A stretch of DNA of 64,000 nt from Mangifera indica (GCF_011075055.1 NC_058150.1:3782001-3846000); one strand, 5' to 3'. Shown: positions 1 to 12,150, counted from the stretch's first letter. Program-made: numbers and translations. Notes: a model not told the origin generated them from the letters alone.

Positions 1-889
1 CGACGAATATTCACAACTCTTTGAAGATTGAATTAACATGTTGATCAATGCATGAACTGCATTTTAATTCTGAATTGAATGGGTGTTGGTGGACAAGCAA
101 GACTTGTTCTTCTTATAATTAATTAATTTAAACCCGAATATTGCCACTTCATTTGAATTTTAAAAAATAATTTGACAAAGTTTTCACGTGGGATGAATCA
201 TTGATGCTGCTCCAACAATATCGTTTCGAAATGAAAATTTTCTCTTAAAAAGAAAGAGAGAATTTAGGTTAATTAATGACCAAAAAATTATTATTTTATG
301 GTAATTAATTAAAATAAATATTTTCTAAGAGGTTATACAAAAATAATCTCTAACGCAAGGATTATATTTTCGTAACCAACAAAGTAGAGTTGAACCAATA
401 TACTCTCATGAGTAAACTAGTTTTTGACTCTAGTACGACCCATTTCAAAACCTGTATATTATATTGTCGATATACATATTACTCACCTCATTATAGTTTT
501 GACAATTTAAAGGAATTTTCATACACATAATAGGGATTTGCATTAACTATAATTGTCTTACCTTTCATCTTCATCCATTGCTCTCTCTGTGTATTCAATC
601 AAAAGAACAATATCTAACATTTTGATTAATTTTACTATGGTAATATATAACATATAAGTGAATTATTTAAGAATTTAAAGAACTAAACTATGTTAAATTT
701 TTTTTTCTATTTTACATGAGATTTCATGCATACTTTGTATGCCACATGGTAAAAATTAAAAAAAAAATCTCCTAAATATAAAATTTTTCATAAACCCCAT
801 ATGTACACATTGCAAAGTTTTAATAAGACTCCGTATATTATACATAAGCCAATATTAATAAGCCTTTTTGTATTACACAGTAAATTTTA

Positions 890-1200
890 GGCCAAAAGAC
901 TTATTCCCACCCAAAGTTAGGTAAAATTTTAAACTCTCACTTATTAATTTTTACAAACTCAAATACTCATAATTTTATTAAAATTTACTGTTATGGTTAA
1001 AAGTAAAAATACCATTTAATTAAAAATATTAAAAAAACTAAAATAATCATATTTTCTTCCTAATTTAAAAATCTAATAATTTTTTTCATCTAACGTTTGA
1101 AAAGTAATTATTTCCTTTTTAGAGTTTTTTTTGTCACCACATTCTGGTAAACTTCGCGGTCTCCGACCTTTTCTCTCTCCCTCCTTCTCTAGTCATCTTT
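890..1200 (+). mobile_element. Truncated left end of the GGCC-type foldback MITE family
   Basis: The sequence begins GGCCAAAAGACTTATTCCCA and continues with the stretch seen at the ends of the complete copies near 37286 and 38058: short lines about 'CTCAC', 'AAACTC' and 'ACTCAT', then a pyrimidine-rich tract. No matching right terminus or second 9-bp target-site copy was found downstream, so this is one end only. The right limit is approximate. Confidence 0.55.
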
Positions 1201-2508
1201 GTTCGAGATAACTTCCTAAAAAATGGTTATTCTAAAAATCTAACAGTTGGAATTGGGGATTATTTATATTTAACTCCCTAGAAAATGATTATTTTATAAA
1301 TTACCCATTATTTTAATTAAATACTTCTGGTCTCACATAATTATTTCAGCAATCGCGAGGCATGACATCGGCGAAGAAGACAAGTAAAAGATAAGTTAGA
1401 GAAGATAAAATGTACTTCTTAATTTGGTGAATATTACATGACATCGAGCTTACAAACATATAAAAACAAAATATTGTGTATCAAATTTCAAATTTGGCCT
1501 GCCAAACTTTATATAAATTATTTTGAAGGAGATAATCTTGACTCAGGAATCTCAACTATCTAGGGATCTCACAAACTGGGAAGAATTTTAGTGGCCATGT
1601 TGGAAACGGAAGTTCAAAATTTCTAGTTAAGAATTGTAATAACAGACTTGTGTCCTTTGTCTCCTTCGGCATTACTTTATCAGCATAGCAAGCAGGGCCA
1701 AACTCTCTACAATGGCTGGTTAGGGCCAGATAATTACTACATTTTCTCTGCAGGTGTCAAAGGGGATGGGATGGTCTGCAGCCTGTCCTGGCCTGACCCG
1801 TATAATTTGGGCAGCCCGTGTTGGTTTGGTACAGAAAAAGTGAATTACACTATACCTATACACTTGACAAGTAGTATTTGTAAACTAAAAAATAAGACAT
1901 ACAGACTGATTTAGTATAACTTTTTAAAAAATTAAAAATTATAATTTAGTAGGTCGACCCATAGACACACATAAATTCATTTGTTAAGGGACTTCAAAGC
2001 ACGGCCCGAAGACTTTAAGTTGTGTCTTCAAAGCTTACTCCATCTGGTAAGCTTACATATTTAACTACTAAAATCCCAAGTTGGTCATTTATAAGTATAC
2101 TTAAATTAAATTTCTACATATGCATCTCTTTTTTTCCAAACGGATCAAAAGAGATTACATCCAAATGGTTAATTGCTGACTCTAGAACAGTGATTCCCAT
2201 TAGATCACCATTTTGTAAAGACCCAATTAAATACAAGAGTTGGTTGGTTAGGTGTAAATCATGATAATTAATTCTAGTGGAAGCATTTCAGAGGTTAATT
2301 TTCTTCCCCATGAATTATTACGACTAAAAAGGTTCGTTCCCACTGACTAGACATTAGTGATCTTAGTCTTTGCACTAATTTTCATCTCTAAGATAATAAA
2401 ATAAATAAAACCTGTTTTTGAAAGTGACCATTTTGGATTTTGAAAAATAACCCACTTGTATGTACAATAATTGATCACTTATTACTAACTCAAGATTCTC
2501 TAAATACA

Positions 2509-2532
2509 AATAATAATAATAATAATAATAAT
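2509..2532. repeat. (TAA)n microsatellite
   Basis: About seven perfect tandem TAA units in intergenic sequence. Confidence 0.9.
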
Positions 2533-3879
2533 TTGAGGTTGATATATTAAAATTTATTTAATTCAAGTTTAAATTAAACTTATTCCACGAACCTAATGAT
2601 CATGTACATTCGCTCTTAAACTCCTTATCACTCGTAACTGTCTAAAGTCTTATCACGACTCTCAACCTGAGCCCGTGACATACTCTCCCACTCAAAATGG
2701 AGCACACCCTCGTGTTGCGTTCAACTCGCAAAATTACACCAATCCTCCATCGGCCGCATCAAATGACCACACGATGAACTATTAATTTGGCTTACACCCA
2801 CCCTTAGACTTGCCTTTATAAAAGATTTTAACTCAGATTTTTAATTAAAAAAACAAATTAATATATTATTAATGATCTTATTCAAAGAGATTAATCAGTG
2901 ATATATAATCAATTATAGATTATCATATCAAGTGCTTGATTGAAAAAACTTCCCAACTTGCACTTGAAGATATTAATTGAAAGATTGCGTTGGGTGGGTA
3001 ATCACTTTCTAATTTGACATTTTTAGGTTTAATTAAACCCAAAAAAAAAAAAAACATAGATTTTAGTAGTTGGAGGACCTTCCTTGACTTCCCCATTTCT
3101 GTAAATAAAATTCTATGCCACGCCCACGGCCAATAAAATAATAATTTATTTTAAAGAATAATTTTATCTCTATTATTTTTATCATTCTAAACAGTGAATT
3201 TTCGTTTGCAAAATAAAATAGGTTTTTATTCAATTAAATAAGAAGGCACTTTAATAATTTTGATAAAGATTGAGTCCGATTTCTAGTTTATTATAAAACT
3301 ACTAATATTTAACATTTGAGTTTATTTTTTATATATAATTTTTTAATTTATTTTTATCATTCTATATTTATATTGGTATTACATATTTATTTTGCCTTAT
3401 TTTTTATTTTAATTTTGTCTCTTGGTATGTATAAAAACATTTTGTTTGGCAATTAGTTTAAGAAAAGTGATGAGCCCTATTATTGTTTGTGAGAAAGTAG
3501 TCGGACCCACGTTTGAAAAAGTGGCCCCCAATCAATTAAATCAGAGAACAAATATGCAATCCCCTGTTAAGCCCACGTTGATGGCTTTGTACGTATGTAG
3601 TCATTTTCTCACTCTCATAATGATAAACTAATAATTTAATCTATAATTACGATAAATAAAATAAATACTAATTTATTTGAGATAAATAATAATAAAACGC
3701 CAAAATGTAATGTTTAATGAAGGTAAAAAAAATCTTATTTTGAGTTTTATCGACACTATAAGGGTAAGTGGGCTCGGGTTTGATGTTAATATATTATTAA
3801 TAAAATTAAAAGTTATATTTTTATAATTAACATTCTTCCCTTTCATGAGTCTAATTATTTATTTAAGTTAAAATGTAAT

Positions 3880-4380
3880 ATTTTTAAATATATAATTAAA
3901 TATATAAATAATACATTATCATATTATTATATAATTTTATATTAAAAATAAAATAATATTTAATTATATAATAATATATTATTGTATATTTAATTATAAA
4001 CCAAAAAATTATACATATTGTCATCAATCTTATATGATATATGATATGTGTCTTATGATACGATTCATATGTAAAATAATATGTATTATATGATATATCA
4101 TATTAATACAATACAGTAAATATATTGTATAATATAATAAATATTACTAATATATATTAATACATTTTTTAAAGAAAATAATAATATAATATAAGTGTAT
4201 ATAAAAAATTTTAAATTTTTAAGAGTTTTTATAATATTTTTTAAAATAATAATATATCAATTAAATTTTTTTGTTATTTTATTTTTTAAAAATTGTATTA
4301 TATAATACAATATCTGATATATAATATACAAAATTATATTTTTGATACACAATTTATATAATATTAGAGTAATACGAACA
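3880..4380. repeat. Extremely AT-rich dispersed repeat, copy 1
   Basis: Nearly pure A/T with many overlapping short palindromes built on ATATGATATATCATAT-like words. The part around 4195-4260 matches, in reverse complement, the part around 36780-36860, and a shorter related piece lies at 6745-6930. This looks like a dispersed AT-rich element rather than simple low complexity. Ends are not resolved and no coding capacity is seen. Confidence 0.5.
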
Positions 4381-4826
4381 TACCTGTATCATTATGGCCT
4401 CCACAACCAAAATAAATATTAACTTCATTTTTTTTTAAATATTAAGTGTCAGTATGTCATTGGACAGAATAAAATCACAGAAACACAAGACGGAAACCAA
4501 ATGAGACAAAATAACGACCGCATGTAAACCGACATGAACGGCCGAAACACCAAATCGAAGATATCAGTTGAGTTGTAAGCCGTCTCTTTCTCCTTTCCTC
4601 TCTTGATTTCACCTCTCTTCCTTTTCTCTCTCCCACTTTGCTTAGAGGTTTTCGAGTACTCAGAAGAAAAAACCAACACGCAGAACTATCACAACTCCAT
4701 TTAAAGAAAAATGACAATAAAATTATATATGAATGACGATGATGAGTTGTACCCTCTGCCATTCTTTGTAACCTTGTTGCCATTGTAGTTGTTGTTAGCT
4801 CTTTCAACAACGTACGGAGCACTTAT

Positions 4827-6579
4827 ATGGAAGCGATGAAGTTTCGTAGGAAAGGCGACGTTGTTTCATGGAGCAACTTCTTTCGCTGTACTATTTTCAT
4901 TGTCGTCTCTTGTTTCACTTTCTCTGCAGTTCGCCTCTTCTTTGCAGGTGGGCACTTTTTTTTTTTACTTGGAAATTTTCAGTTTTATCATTTTTAACTG
5001 AAAAAAATGTTAATTTCATTTTAATCCAGTTCTCGGTTCTACCAGTCAAAATTCGAATATGGAAGTTATTAAGGATGTAACTCCAGTTTTTCCGGCCGTC
5101 TCAATACGAGAAACGGTCATGCTTCCAGATCAGGTCCTTATTTTCCTAAAATACCCTCCGTCAGCTCCATTTTTTACCAAAGAGGACTTACGCTGCGTTT
5201 ACTCCTCGACCAACTCATCCTCGCGGAATCTCATCAAGCGACCGCCAATTCAAATAGACGGCCAGGATTTTGAGAACCAGATAGTGCGGTGTTCTATCCC
5301 TCCGAGTGGCTTTATGCTATCCCTTGATTTAAAGCCGCATGGGATAATTCCAATCGTGCATATTCAATGGTGGAACGCTCTTGCTTATGAAGCTTTAATC
5401 GACCGTGATAATTCTACGGTTGTTTTTGTGAAGGGACTTAATCTACGGCCAGAAAGAATGGCTAATGCATCGAAATTCGAGTGCGTGTACGGTTGGAATT
5501 TCAATAGCACTAAGTATTTGTTACGAACGGAAATGTTGTCAATTGCCCAGGAGATCGGACGGTGTAAAACCCCTCTAAGCGTCTTGAAGGGCAGCCAAAG
5601 AGGAAACCGTTCTGTCAAAGTATCAATTAGGATCAAAGGTAAAGGCATATATCGCACAATAGCCCGCCCGATTCGCCTGTTGAATAGTTACCCGCCCGCC
5701 CAAAAACAGTACGAAATGTGCATATGCACCATGCTGAGGAATCAGGCAAAGTATATAAAGGAGTGGATAATGTACCACGCAGAAATCGGGGTCCAACGGT
5801 GGTTCATTTACGACAACAACAGTGAAGACGAAATCGAGAGCATAATCAAGTCATTATCCGATTTAAACTACAACATTACCAGACATGTTTGGCCATGGAC
5901 CAAGACACAAGAGGCCGGGTTCGCCCACTGCGCTTTACGGGCACGGGAGGTTTGCGATTGGGTCGGGTTCATCGATGTGGATGAGTTCTTTCACTTGCCA
6001 TCAGGATTAATGCTATATGACGTCGTGGGAAAATACTCAGGAGGGGATAGTAAAATCGGAGAGCTACGTGTTTCCTGTCATAGTTTCGGACCATCGGGGC
6101 TCAAACACGTGCCGACTGACGGAGTGACTTTGGGTTACACGTGTAGAATGGTTGCCTCGGAGAGGCACAAGAGTATAGTAAAACCAGAGGCATTAAGCCC
6201 GTCGTTGATCAATGTGGTGCATCATTTTCATCTGAGGGCTGGATTTTATTACTTGAATGTGGATAAAGGAAAGTTGATAATTAATCACTATAAATATCAA
6301 GTGTGGGAAGTGTTCAAAGAGAAGTTTTACAGGAGAGTGGCGGCTTATGTAGTTGATTGGCAAGATACTCATAGTGTCGGGTCGAAGGATCGGGCACCCG
6401 GGTTAGGGACGAGAGCGGTGGAGCCAGAGGATTGGTCGAGACGGTTCTGTGAGGTGAATGACAGTGGGCTGAGGGAGAAAGTGCTGAGAAGTTTTGTGAA
6501 CCCGCAGACGAAACTTTTGCCATGGCAAGAGGAATTTAATGAAGTCGGTAGGAGAGAGAAAAGCCATGTGATTATATGA
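4827..6579 (+). CDS. Glycosyltransferase family 92 protein (DUF23), two exons
   Basis: Probable Golgi type II membrane glycosyltransferase of family GT92 (Pfam Glyco_transf_92), the family that includes plant beta-1,4-galactan synthases. Exons 4827-4947 and 5030-6579 join across a GT-AG intron to 556 codons without a break. The upstream ATG at 4827 is preferred to the internal one at 5059 because exon 1 supplies a short basic N-terminus followed by a hydrophobic signal anchor (about residues 18-40). The catalytic region starts near residue 270 with CTMLRNQAKYIKEW, then QRWFIYDNN, then an Asp-x-Asp motif (DVDEFF, D356 and D358) and a conserved CHSFGPSG segment. The C-terminus (KDRAPGLGT, EP.DW..RFCEV) is typical of the uncharacterised plant GT92 group rather than clearly GALS. 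Donor substrate and linkage cannot be read from sequence. Confidence 0.92.
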
Positions 6580-6744
6580 TGGGGAATGAATACATGTAGA
6601 AATACAGGGTAGTGTATTTTATTCTTTTTGTAAATATATACAAATTTACTAATTAAAGTTGAAGAAATGAAACATAGAATTTTGACAAACCCTTAACTGA
6701 ATGGTGCCATTCATCTGCTTTAATTTTTGGCAACATTTTAAAAT

Positions 6745-6930
6745 ATTAGGAATGTATATAAAATACACCGTATAATATCATAAGACACATTAATGATATA
6801 AATTGATATACGTTTTTGAAAAGTGAAGATATGACAAAGATATATTTAAAAAATTTTTAATTTTATATAGTATTTATCAGTTTTTTTAAATAATAATAAT
6901 AACCATTAAAATTTTTATTTAATTATTTAT
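6745..6930. repeat. AT-rich dispersed repeat, partial copy
   Basis: Shares word order with the AT-rich repeat near 4021-4370: a GATATA-rich part, then AAAAATTTTTAATTTT, then a TTTTTTAAATAATAATAA tract. It is shorter and lies just 3' of the GT92 gene. The rest of 6580-7266 is AT-rich spacer with no gene seen. Confidence 0.35.
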
Positions 6931-7266
6931 ATTTAGATTGTTTGTTTTCTTTATCATGATTTATATAATATTTAATTAATTGTTTGATAGTTTTCAAAGG
7001 GAATTATTTATTTATTTTTTTACCTCTCCTCGTTTCTCTTCTCTTTAATTTTTTTTAAATTGAATTATTTTTTACCTTCCTTCCCTAATATAAAAGAGGC
7101 CACGTTGGCAAGAGGGTTAAAATTTGAATAAGACGATAAATTGAAAAGAAATCGACCGTTAAGTCAATTTATTCTCCCTCGCCTCCCATCCCAGCCACCT
7201 AACCCAGTAACCGAAAAAGGCCGAAATGCGGAGATTGTCAGCCCCAGATTCAAATCAGCGGCAGCC

Positions 7267-7582
7267 ATGGCTGGTAGGGACGAGGAGGCCGCCGCCCTTG
7301 TTGTGGAAGACACGCCTGTTGGAGAGTCTAAGCACAAGAAACTATCTGATTCGCTCTTCAAGTCTCTCAATTCCAGTTCACGAAGGTATAATCGTCCTTG
7401 GTTTAGAGAAAGAGAAATTTTAGGGGTTTGAAAACTAAAAGATTCAGTTTCTTTAACAAGTTCTTTTAATTTCTTGGAAATTGAAGGAAACTTTGATTTT
7501 ATTGCTTTTCAGGAGAGGTAGAGCTCAGAGGAGGAGCCCCGTATCAATTCCTCTACCCGTATTAGACCTTGGTGAAGAATAA
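7267..7582 (+). pseudogene. Small two-exon reading frame, likely 5' part of a degenerate RING-type gene
   Basis: Exons 7267-7385 and 7513-7582 join across GT-AG sites to a 62-aa frame: an acidic start (MAGRDEEAAALVVEDTP), then a lysine/serine-rich stretch and an arginine-rich segment (SSRRRGRAQRR) before SIPLPVLDLGEE. The frame stops at TAA 7580-7582. The tandem copy of this exon end near 7740-7756 has no stop at the matching place, so the stop is probably secondary. RING-like exons lie downstream at 10283 and 10734. I infer the remains of one locus; a genuine short peptide gene is the alternative. Confidence 0.4.
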
Positions 7583-7880
7583 CCCGCTAAAGAAGGTATT
7601 GATTTTGTCTTCATTTCTTGAGATTTTGTTTGATTTCTGAGAGAGTCATAAGGTAACGAAAACGATTTCTTTTGGGATAAATTAGTATTTGAATAGATAA
7701 GCAGAAACAGAAGAGAAAAGAAAACGAAAGAGCAGAAGAAAAACCTGCTGAAGAAGGTATTGATTTCGTCTTCATTTCTTGAGATTTTCTTTGAATTCTG
7801 AGAAAGTCCTAAGGTAAAGAAAACGATTTCTTTTGGGATACATTATTATTTGAATAGAGAAAGAGAAACAGAATGTAGAA
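7574..7880 (+). repeat. Tandem duplication of an exon end and its intron start
   Basis: Two copies offset by 161 bp. Each begins with an exon end (AACCCGCTAAAGAAG at about 7580, AAACCTGCTGAAGAAG at about 7740) followed by a GT donor and an intron containing TTCATTTCTTGAGATTTT and GATTTCTTTTGGGATA. The copies differ at scattered bases. Confidence 0.75.
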
Positions 7881-8694
7881 TTGAAGAAAAGAAAATTAAA
7901 AGATTCAGTTTCTTTTGCAATTACAGTTAGTGTAATTTAATTTTGTTACAGAACTTTCACATCCAGTAGCAATCATAACTATTTTCAGTATTTGTTGTTT
8001 CTTTTGCAGGAAAACCAAAATAAATAACGATCTGTTATACAGTTTTTTATTGATGTAGCTCGATGTCCTGTCTATTGATTATACATCCTATTGCTGCCAT
8101 TTTAAGTTACCCTTTGATGGTTTTTTTTTTGCTTTTATGGATATCACATAACGCAGCAGTTCTAGTAAATATAATTTATATGTTGTTTAAGAACTTTCAC
8201 ATGCTGCAGCCACCATAACAATTCAGTATCAAATAAATTATCATTTTGTCACACTAATTACGTTTCTAGTCACTGCAACTTTTTTGCATTTACTTTGGCA
8301 AGGAAAATCTGTTTCATCTTCTATTAACCAGGGAGCAAATTTTAGAGACTTACCTGGAGTTCGTGTTCATCCAGATAATTAAGTTGAATGAGATCCTGAT
8401 GTTGAGTGGACATATTTGGATTCTGGAAAGCCTTCGGTAATATTTGTTTTCTTATTTTCATTAAATCCTTGTTATACGTTGCTTGTGGAATCTTATCAAT
8501 GTTCTATACAAACAGGTCCCTAACTATGCAATGACCTCTGTGGATGGAACATCATCTAAGTGATTTCTAATTTTACATGTAATGTTTCAGTTTAATTATG
8601 TAGCAGATTCTGACAAGCCTTACTAAACTCGTGGACACAGGTAAATATTACATTTGTTTTGGCTTTTTTTTTCTGTTGAGGATTTGAATTAAGG
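7881..8694 (+). other. Decayed intron/exon-like sequence of the RING-type locus
   Basis: Contains an exon-like piece at about 8330-8434 whose frame is broken by in-frame stops, then a weak, diverged copy of the repeat unit that carries the RING exon further downstream: a GTGGACACAG/GTAA exon-end motif at about 8632-8644, followed from about 8711 by the TGTTTTGTA...GTTTGCCTGTGG...GATGAAAGTTAATT stretch also seen at about 10400. No intact frame is present. Confidence 0.35.
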
Positions 8695-9355
8695 TTATAG
8701 ATTAGTTTCATGTTTTGTATACTTCTTCTCCTGCATTTGAATGTTTGCCTGTGGAGTTTGGCATTGATGAAAGTTAATTAAGGAATGTTTGCTTCTGGAC
8801 ACAGCTGGGTCCAAGTGGGACAATTGAAGATTGTTGGAATCATTAGGTACTGGAGACTTTCCCAATGTAGAATTCGTAAAGGTACATTCTAAATTTGAGG
8901 GCTCTTCTATCCTTGAATCCTTAATCGTCCCTTTGTTACATTTTCTATTGCTTTCTGAATTTGCCACCCTCTCAGAAGATTCTGTCACATGATGGTTTGA
9001 TGGTTCTCCTGGTACTGCTAAATCATTCTCAAGTGAACTGTCTCTGTACACAAATAACCAAAGGTGAAAGGTTATCTGAGGTATAGTTCTTTGCATTATC
9101 AATGTTTTTTTGCTCAGTGGTAAGGTTGGTTGACTCAAGACCTTTTGAGCCATTGGTAGTGATCCTCTCAGACAAACTTTCAGAACAATCACGTATATTT
9201 TCAAGATTATGATCTCTTCTGTCATTTTCATTTTTGTATTTATTTTGAGTTGCACTTGACACAGAATTTTCCAAGCCAGTAGCTGCTGCAACTTTGCAAC
9301 AAATGAAGAGGAAGGTAAAATCAGAAAATTGTTTGTATAAATAACTGAAATTCAT
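8695..9355 (-). pseudogene. Antisense frameshifted exon-like segment of unknown origin
   Basis: On the minus strand two overlapping frames (9029-9355 and 8695-9291) look like one polar, Asn/Ser/Glu-rich protein piece split by a frameshift near 9040-9060. The upper part runs through KVAAATGLENSVSSAT and ends near NLSPLVICVQ; the lower part continues from RDSSLENDLAVPGEPSNH to SKHSLINFHQCQTPQANIQ. Composition is protein-like compared with the flanks. I do not recognise the family. It lies antisense to the RING-type relic, which suggests insertion or capture of an exon. Confidence 0.3.
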
Positions 9356-10110
9356 AATAATGAAGTATGGAAAAGAAAATCCACGTCCAAGAAACTAAAC
9401 ATAAAACAACTTGCTTCTGTACTTGTGTTTCATTGTTTTACAACAATTATGATAGACCTCCCATAATTAGACAATATCACAGGAAGGGCAAAATGAAGAA
9501 AGCACCAATTCCAGCTGTAATTCAATCAGCGGAAGCAATGGATCAGTTTGCAGAATCAGCAAATCAAACCAATTTAATTATCTTTTTAATAAAGCAGATC
9601 ATAAGGCAAGAACCAAGGGAGAACAGGAGGCTGAAATGATACAGAAACTGAAGGAAGAACAGAAGGTTGAAATAGTGCAGAAACTGAAGATTGAGTAGTT
9701 TAAAAGAAGAAGAAGAACGAAGGTTCAGGCATCCAAAAAAAAAGAGAATGAAGTCTTGGGTGGGAATTAGGTGGCCTTTGGCCTAGGATGGGGAACTTGG
9801 TTCTGTATCAAGTTTATGTTTTCTAAGCATTCGACAATAAAATCTCTTGTTGTAAACTCTTGTTTTATTTAGCATTTCAACAATAAACCTTTTGCTATAA
9901 TCTCATATTTCATTCAATAAAGCAACATTACTTGTTCAAATATAATTGTTCATTTTAACTTTCCTTTACTTATAATTACACTGTCATTACAAATTCATTA
10001 CACGCAAATAACCATATTCCCAGGTATCCAGTAGCTAAAGCAGACACAAAATTCATTCAACCTCAGCAAATAGCCTCTGATCCTGTGGGTACGCAACAAA
10101 TTACTTGCAT
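9356..10110 (+). other. Uncharacterised spacer with a lysine/glutamate-rich frame
   Basis: An open stretch at 9367-9639, plus a second frame running to about 9770, encodes Gln/Lys/Glu-rich peptide with three approximate repeats of an AGAAACTGAAG-type word (9640-9700). It could be a last exon of the decayed locus but has no identifiable domain. The rest is AT-rich. Confidence 0.3.
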
Positions 10111-10282
10111 TTGTGTGTAGCTTATGTAAGAAATGGCTGCAATCTGTTGCTAATACTGAGGGATGGACTTTCTTGTGTAGTGAGAATCATTGAATTCACA
10201 TCTTATTACTAATTTCTTAATATTTTCATGATAGAATCAAAAAGGCTTTTATTTATTTTTAGTAACTTTGTATATTTGACAG

Positions 10283-10332
10283 ATATGTCTGGAAATTTGT
10301 TATGAACCCATCACCACCACTTGTGGACATAG
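10283..10332 (+). pseudogene. RING-finger exon fragment, copy 1
   Basis: A 50-nt exon bounded by a CAG acceptor and a GT donor reads ICLEICYEPITTTCGHR. The CxE..YEP..T.CGH pattern matches the second cysteine through the first histidine of a C3HC4 RING finger of a ubiquitin ligase. No intact downstream exon with the remaining cysteines was found, so I treat it as a relic. Confidence 0.5.
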
Positions 10333-10733
10333 GTAACCATCACCTTTTTTTTGGGCGTTCTTCTTCTGTTAAGGATTTGACTTAAGACTATAGATTAGTT
10401 TCATGTTTTGTAGACTTCTGCATCTAAATGGTTTGCCTGTGGGGTTTGACACTGATGAAAGTTAATTGAGTTGCATAATGAACATATATATAAATACTTC
10501 GTTAGTACAACAACTTGCTTCTATTCTTGTGTTTTATTGTTGTACAAAAAGTACCTGTATTTGTGTGTAGTTTCTGTAAGAACTGTTTGCGATTTGTTGT
10601 TAATGCTGGGGGATAAACTTTCTTGTGCAGTGAGAATCATTGAATTCACATTTTATCACTAATTTCTTAATACATTCACAATAAAATCAAAAAGGCTTTT
10701 AATTAATTTTTAGGAACTTTGTATATTTGGCAG

Positions 10734-10783
10734 ATATGTCTGGAAATTTGGTATGAACCTAGCACCACCACTTGTGGACACAG
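10734..10783 (+). pseudogene. RING-finger exon fragment, copy 2
   Basis: A second 50-nt exon of identical length, with the same acceptor and donor context, reads ICLEIWYEPSTTTCGHR. It lies 451 bp downstream of copy 1 within the tandem array. The splice sites and frame are intact in both copies although the rest of the gene is not. Confidence 0.5.
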
Positions 10784-11229
10784 GTAACTATCACATTTTT
10801 TTGGGCTTTCTTCTCTGTTACGGACTTTAATTAAGTCTATTGGTTTCATGTTTTGTGGACTTGAATTAAAGGCAGCTTGCATAATGAATATGAGCATAAA
10901 TACTTTCTTCGTTAGTACAACTACTTGCTTCTGCTCTTATGTTTCATTGTTTTACAAGAATTACTTGTATTTGTGTGTAATTTCCATAAGAAATGTTTGC
11001 GATTTGCTGTTGATAAATCTGGGAGGAAGTGTCCAACGTGTAGACATCTATTTAGGTAAAAATTACCCGCATTTTATTCTAAATACTTCAATACTAAGAT
11101 AGTGTATTATAGTTGCATGATTATGAAACAATGGAAGATCTTGCACTATGAACACAATTTTTTGGAAGACAATTAAACTTCTATATCCCCAAGAGGCTGA
11201 AGCAAGAAAGGTTGTTTGAGCCTTAAATA

Positions 11230-12150
11230 GCCAACAAGCTGATCATCAAAACCTACAAAAGCCAAGATGACAAGAGAGGACTTGATGGGGACGTGAAGTA
11301 TGAGCACAAGTGAGATACGAAGTCAAGATGAGGATGAAAATGTTGAATTAACTTAAAAGATTGTAGATAGAAAATAGTTAACTAAGATTTTATAATAATG
11401 TTAAGATGCGAGCATCAAGTATAAATTTAAAGAGGATAGCAAGCCAAGATGAGGAGATCACATTAGCTCTCATAATGAAAAAGGAAAATCTTACACAATT
11501 GGTAAGTAGAGTGCAAGTGCAAGGAGGACACACTCACAAAGCCAATATGAGAATGTGACATTAGCTCTAAGATTGTAGAAAGAAGAACAGTTCATGGAGG
11601 CTTTCAAGACATGAAATATGAGACCTTCAACTATGTGAAATAAAGATTCAAGTATAAGGATAAGAGATATACAAAGCTAAAATGAGGATTAGAATGTTGA
11701 TTTACTTCAAAGGTTGTAGACATAAAATAGGCTATTAAGACTTTATAATAATGTAAGGACATGAGCAACTAAGCATGTGGAGAAGGAGGATGATGCAAGC
11801 ATCAAGTATGTGGAGAAGGAGGATAATGCAAGCATCAAGTATGTGGAAAAGGAGGATAGTCAACCAACTTGAGGATACCATATTAGCATTAAGGATGGAA
11901 AGAAAAAAATTTTGCATGACTGATAAGTAGAAATACAAGTGTGAGAAGGACTTGCATACGAAGCCAAGATTAAGATGCGACATTAGCTCTAAGGTTGCAT
12001 AGAGGAGTTCATGGAAGCTTTTAGGATTGAAAGTACAAGACTTTTACTAATATCAAATAAAGATTCAAGTATAAGGATAAGAAAGATATGAAACCAAAAT
12101 GAGAATGAGGATGGTGATTTAACTTAAAGGTTGTAAACAGAAAATAACCT
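11230..12150 (+). repeat. Degenerate tandem repeat, period about 350 bp (left block)
   Basis: Units begin near 11399 and 11753 with a word like ATGTAAGGATGCGAGCATCA and carry in order 'AAGCCAAGATGAGGA', 'ACATTAGCTCTAAG', 'GGTAAGTAGAA', 'GTTCATGGAGGCTTTCAAGA', 'AAATAAAGATTCAAGTATAA' and 'AGGTTGTAGACA'. At 11762-11860 a 32-bp subunit (CAAGCATCAAGTATGTGGAG) is repeated three times. A partial unit precedes 11399. No open frame persists through a unit. Confidence 0.7.

Larger units (their letters stand above)
1..3879. other. AT-rich intergenic spacer
   Basis: I see no convincing gene here. The short open frames at 1648-1914, 2022-2264 and 3422-3631 have no recognisable domain, no splice context and composition like the surrounding spacer. 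The stretch holds a truncated MITE end near 890, a short TAA microsatellite near 2510 and otherwise AT-rich unique-looking sequence. Confidence 0.6.
10111..11030 (+). repeat. Tandem array, period about 450/410 bp, carrying RING-like exons
   Basis: Unit starts (TTGTGTGTAG/A) lie at 10111, 10561 and 10971; the third is partial. Units share GAGAATCATTGAATTCACAT, AATCAAAAAGGCTTTTA and a TTTGTATATTTG-CAG acceptor leading into the RING-like exon. Between units lie stretches about TGTTTTGTAGACTT and GATGAAAGTTAATT. A more diverged copy occurs at about 8590-8790. Confidence 0.7.

Noticed and set aside
1648..1914. 88-aa frame in the left spacer
   Set aside because: No domain, no conserved motif, no neighbouring splice structure.
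4449..4822. Minus-strand frames of 76 and 115 aa upstream of the GT92 gene
   Set aside because: They overlap each other in different frames and cover the pyrimidine-rich leader of the GT92 gene; no domain.
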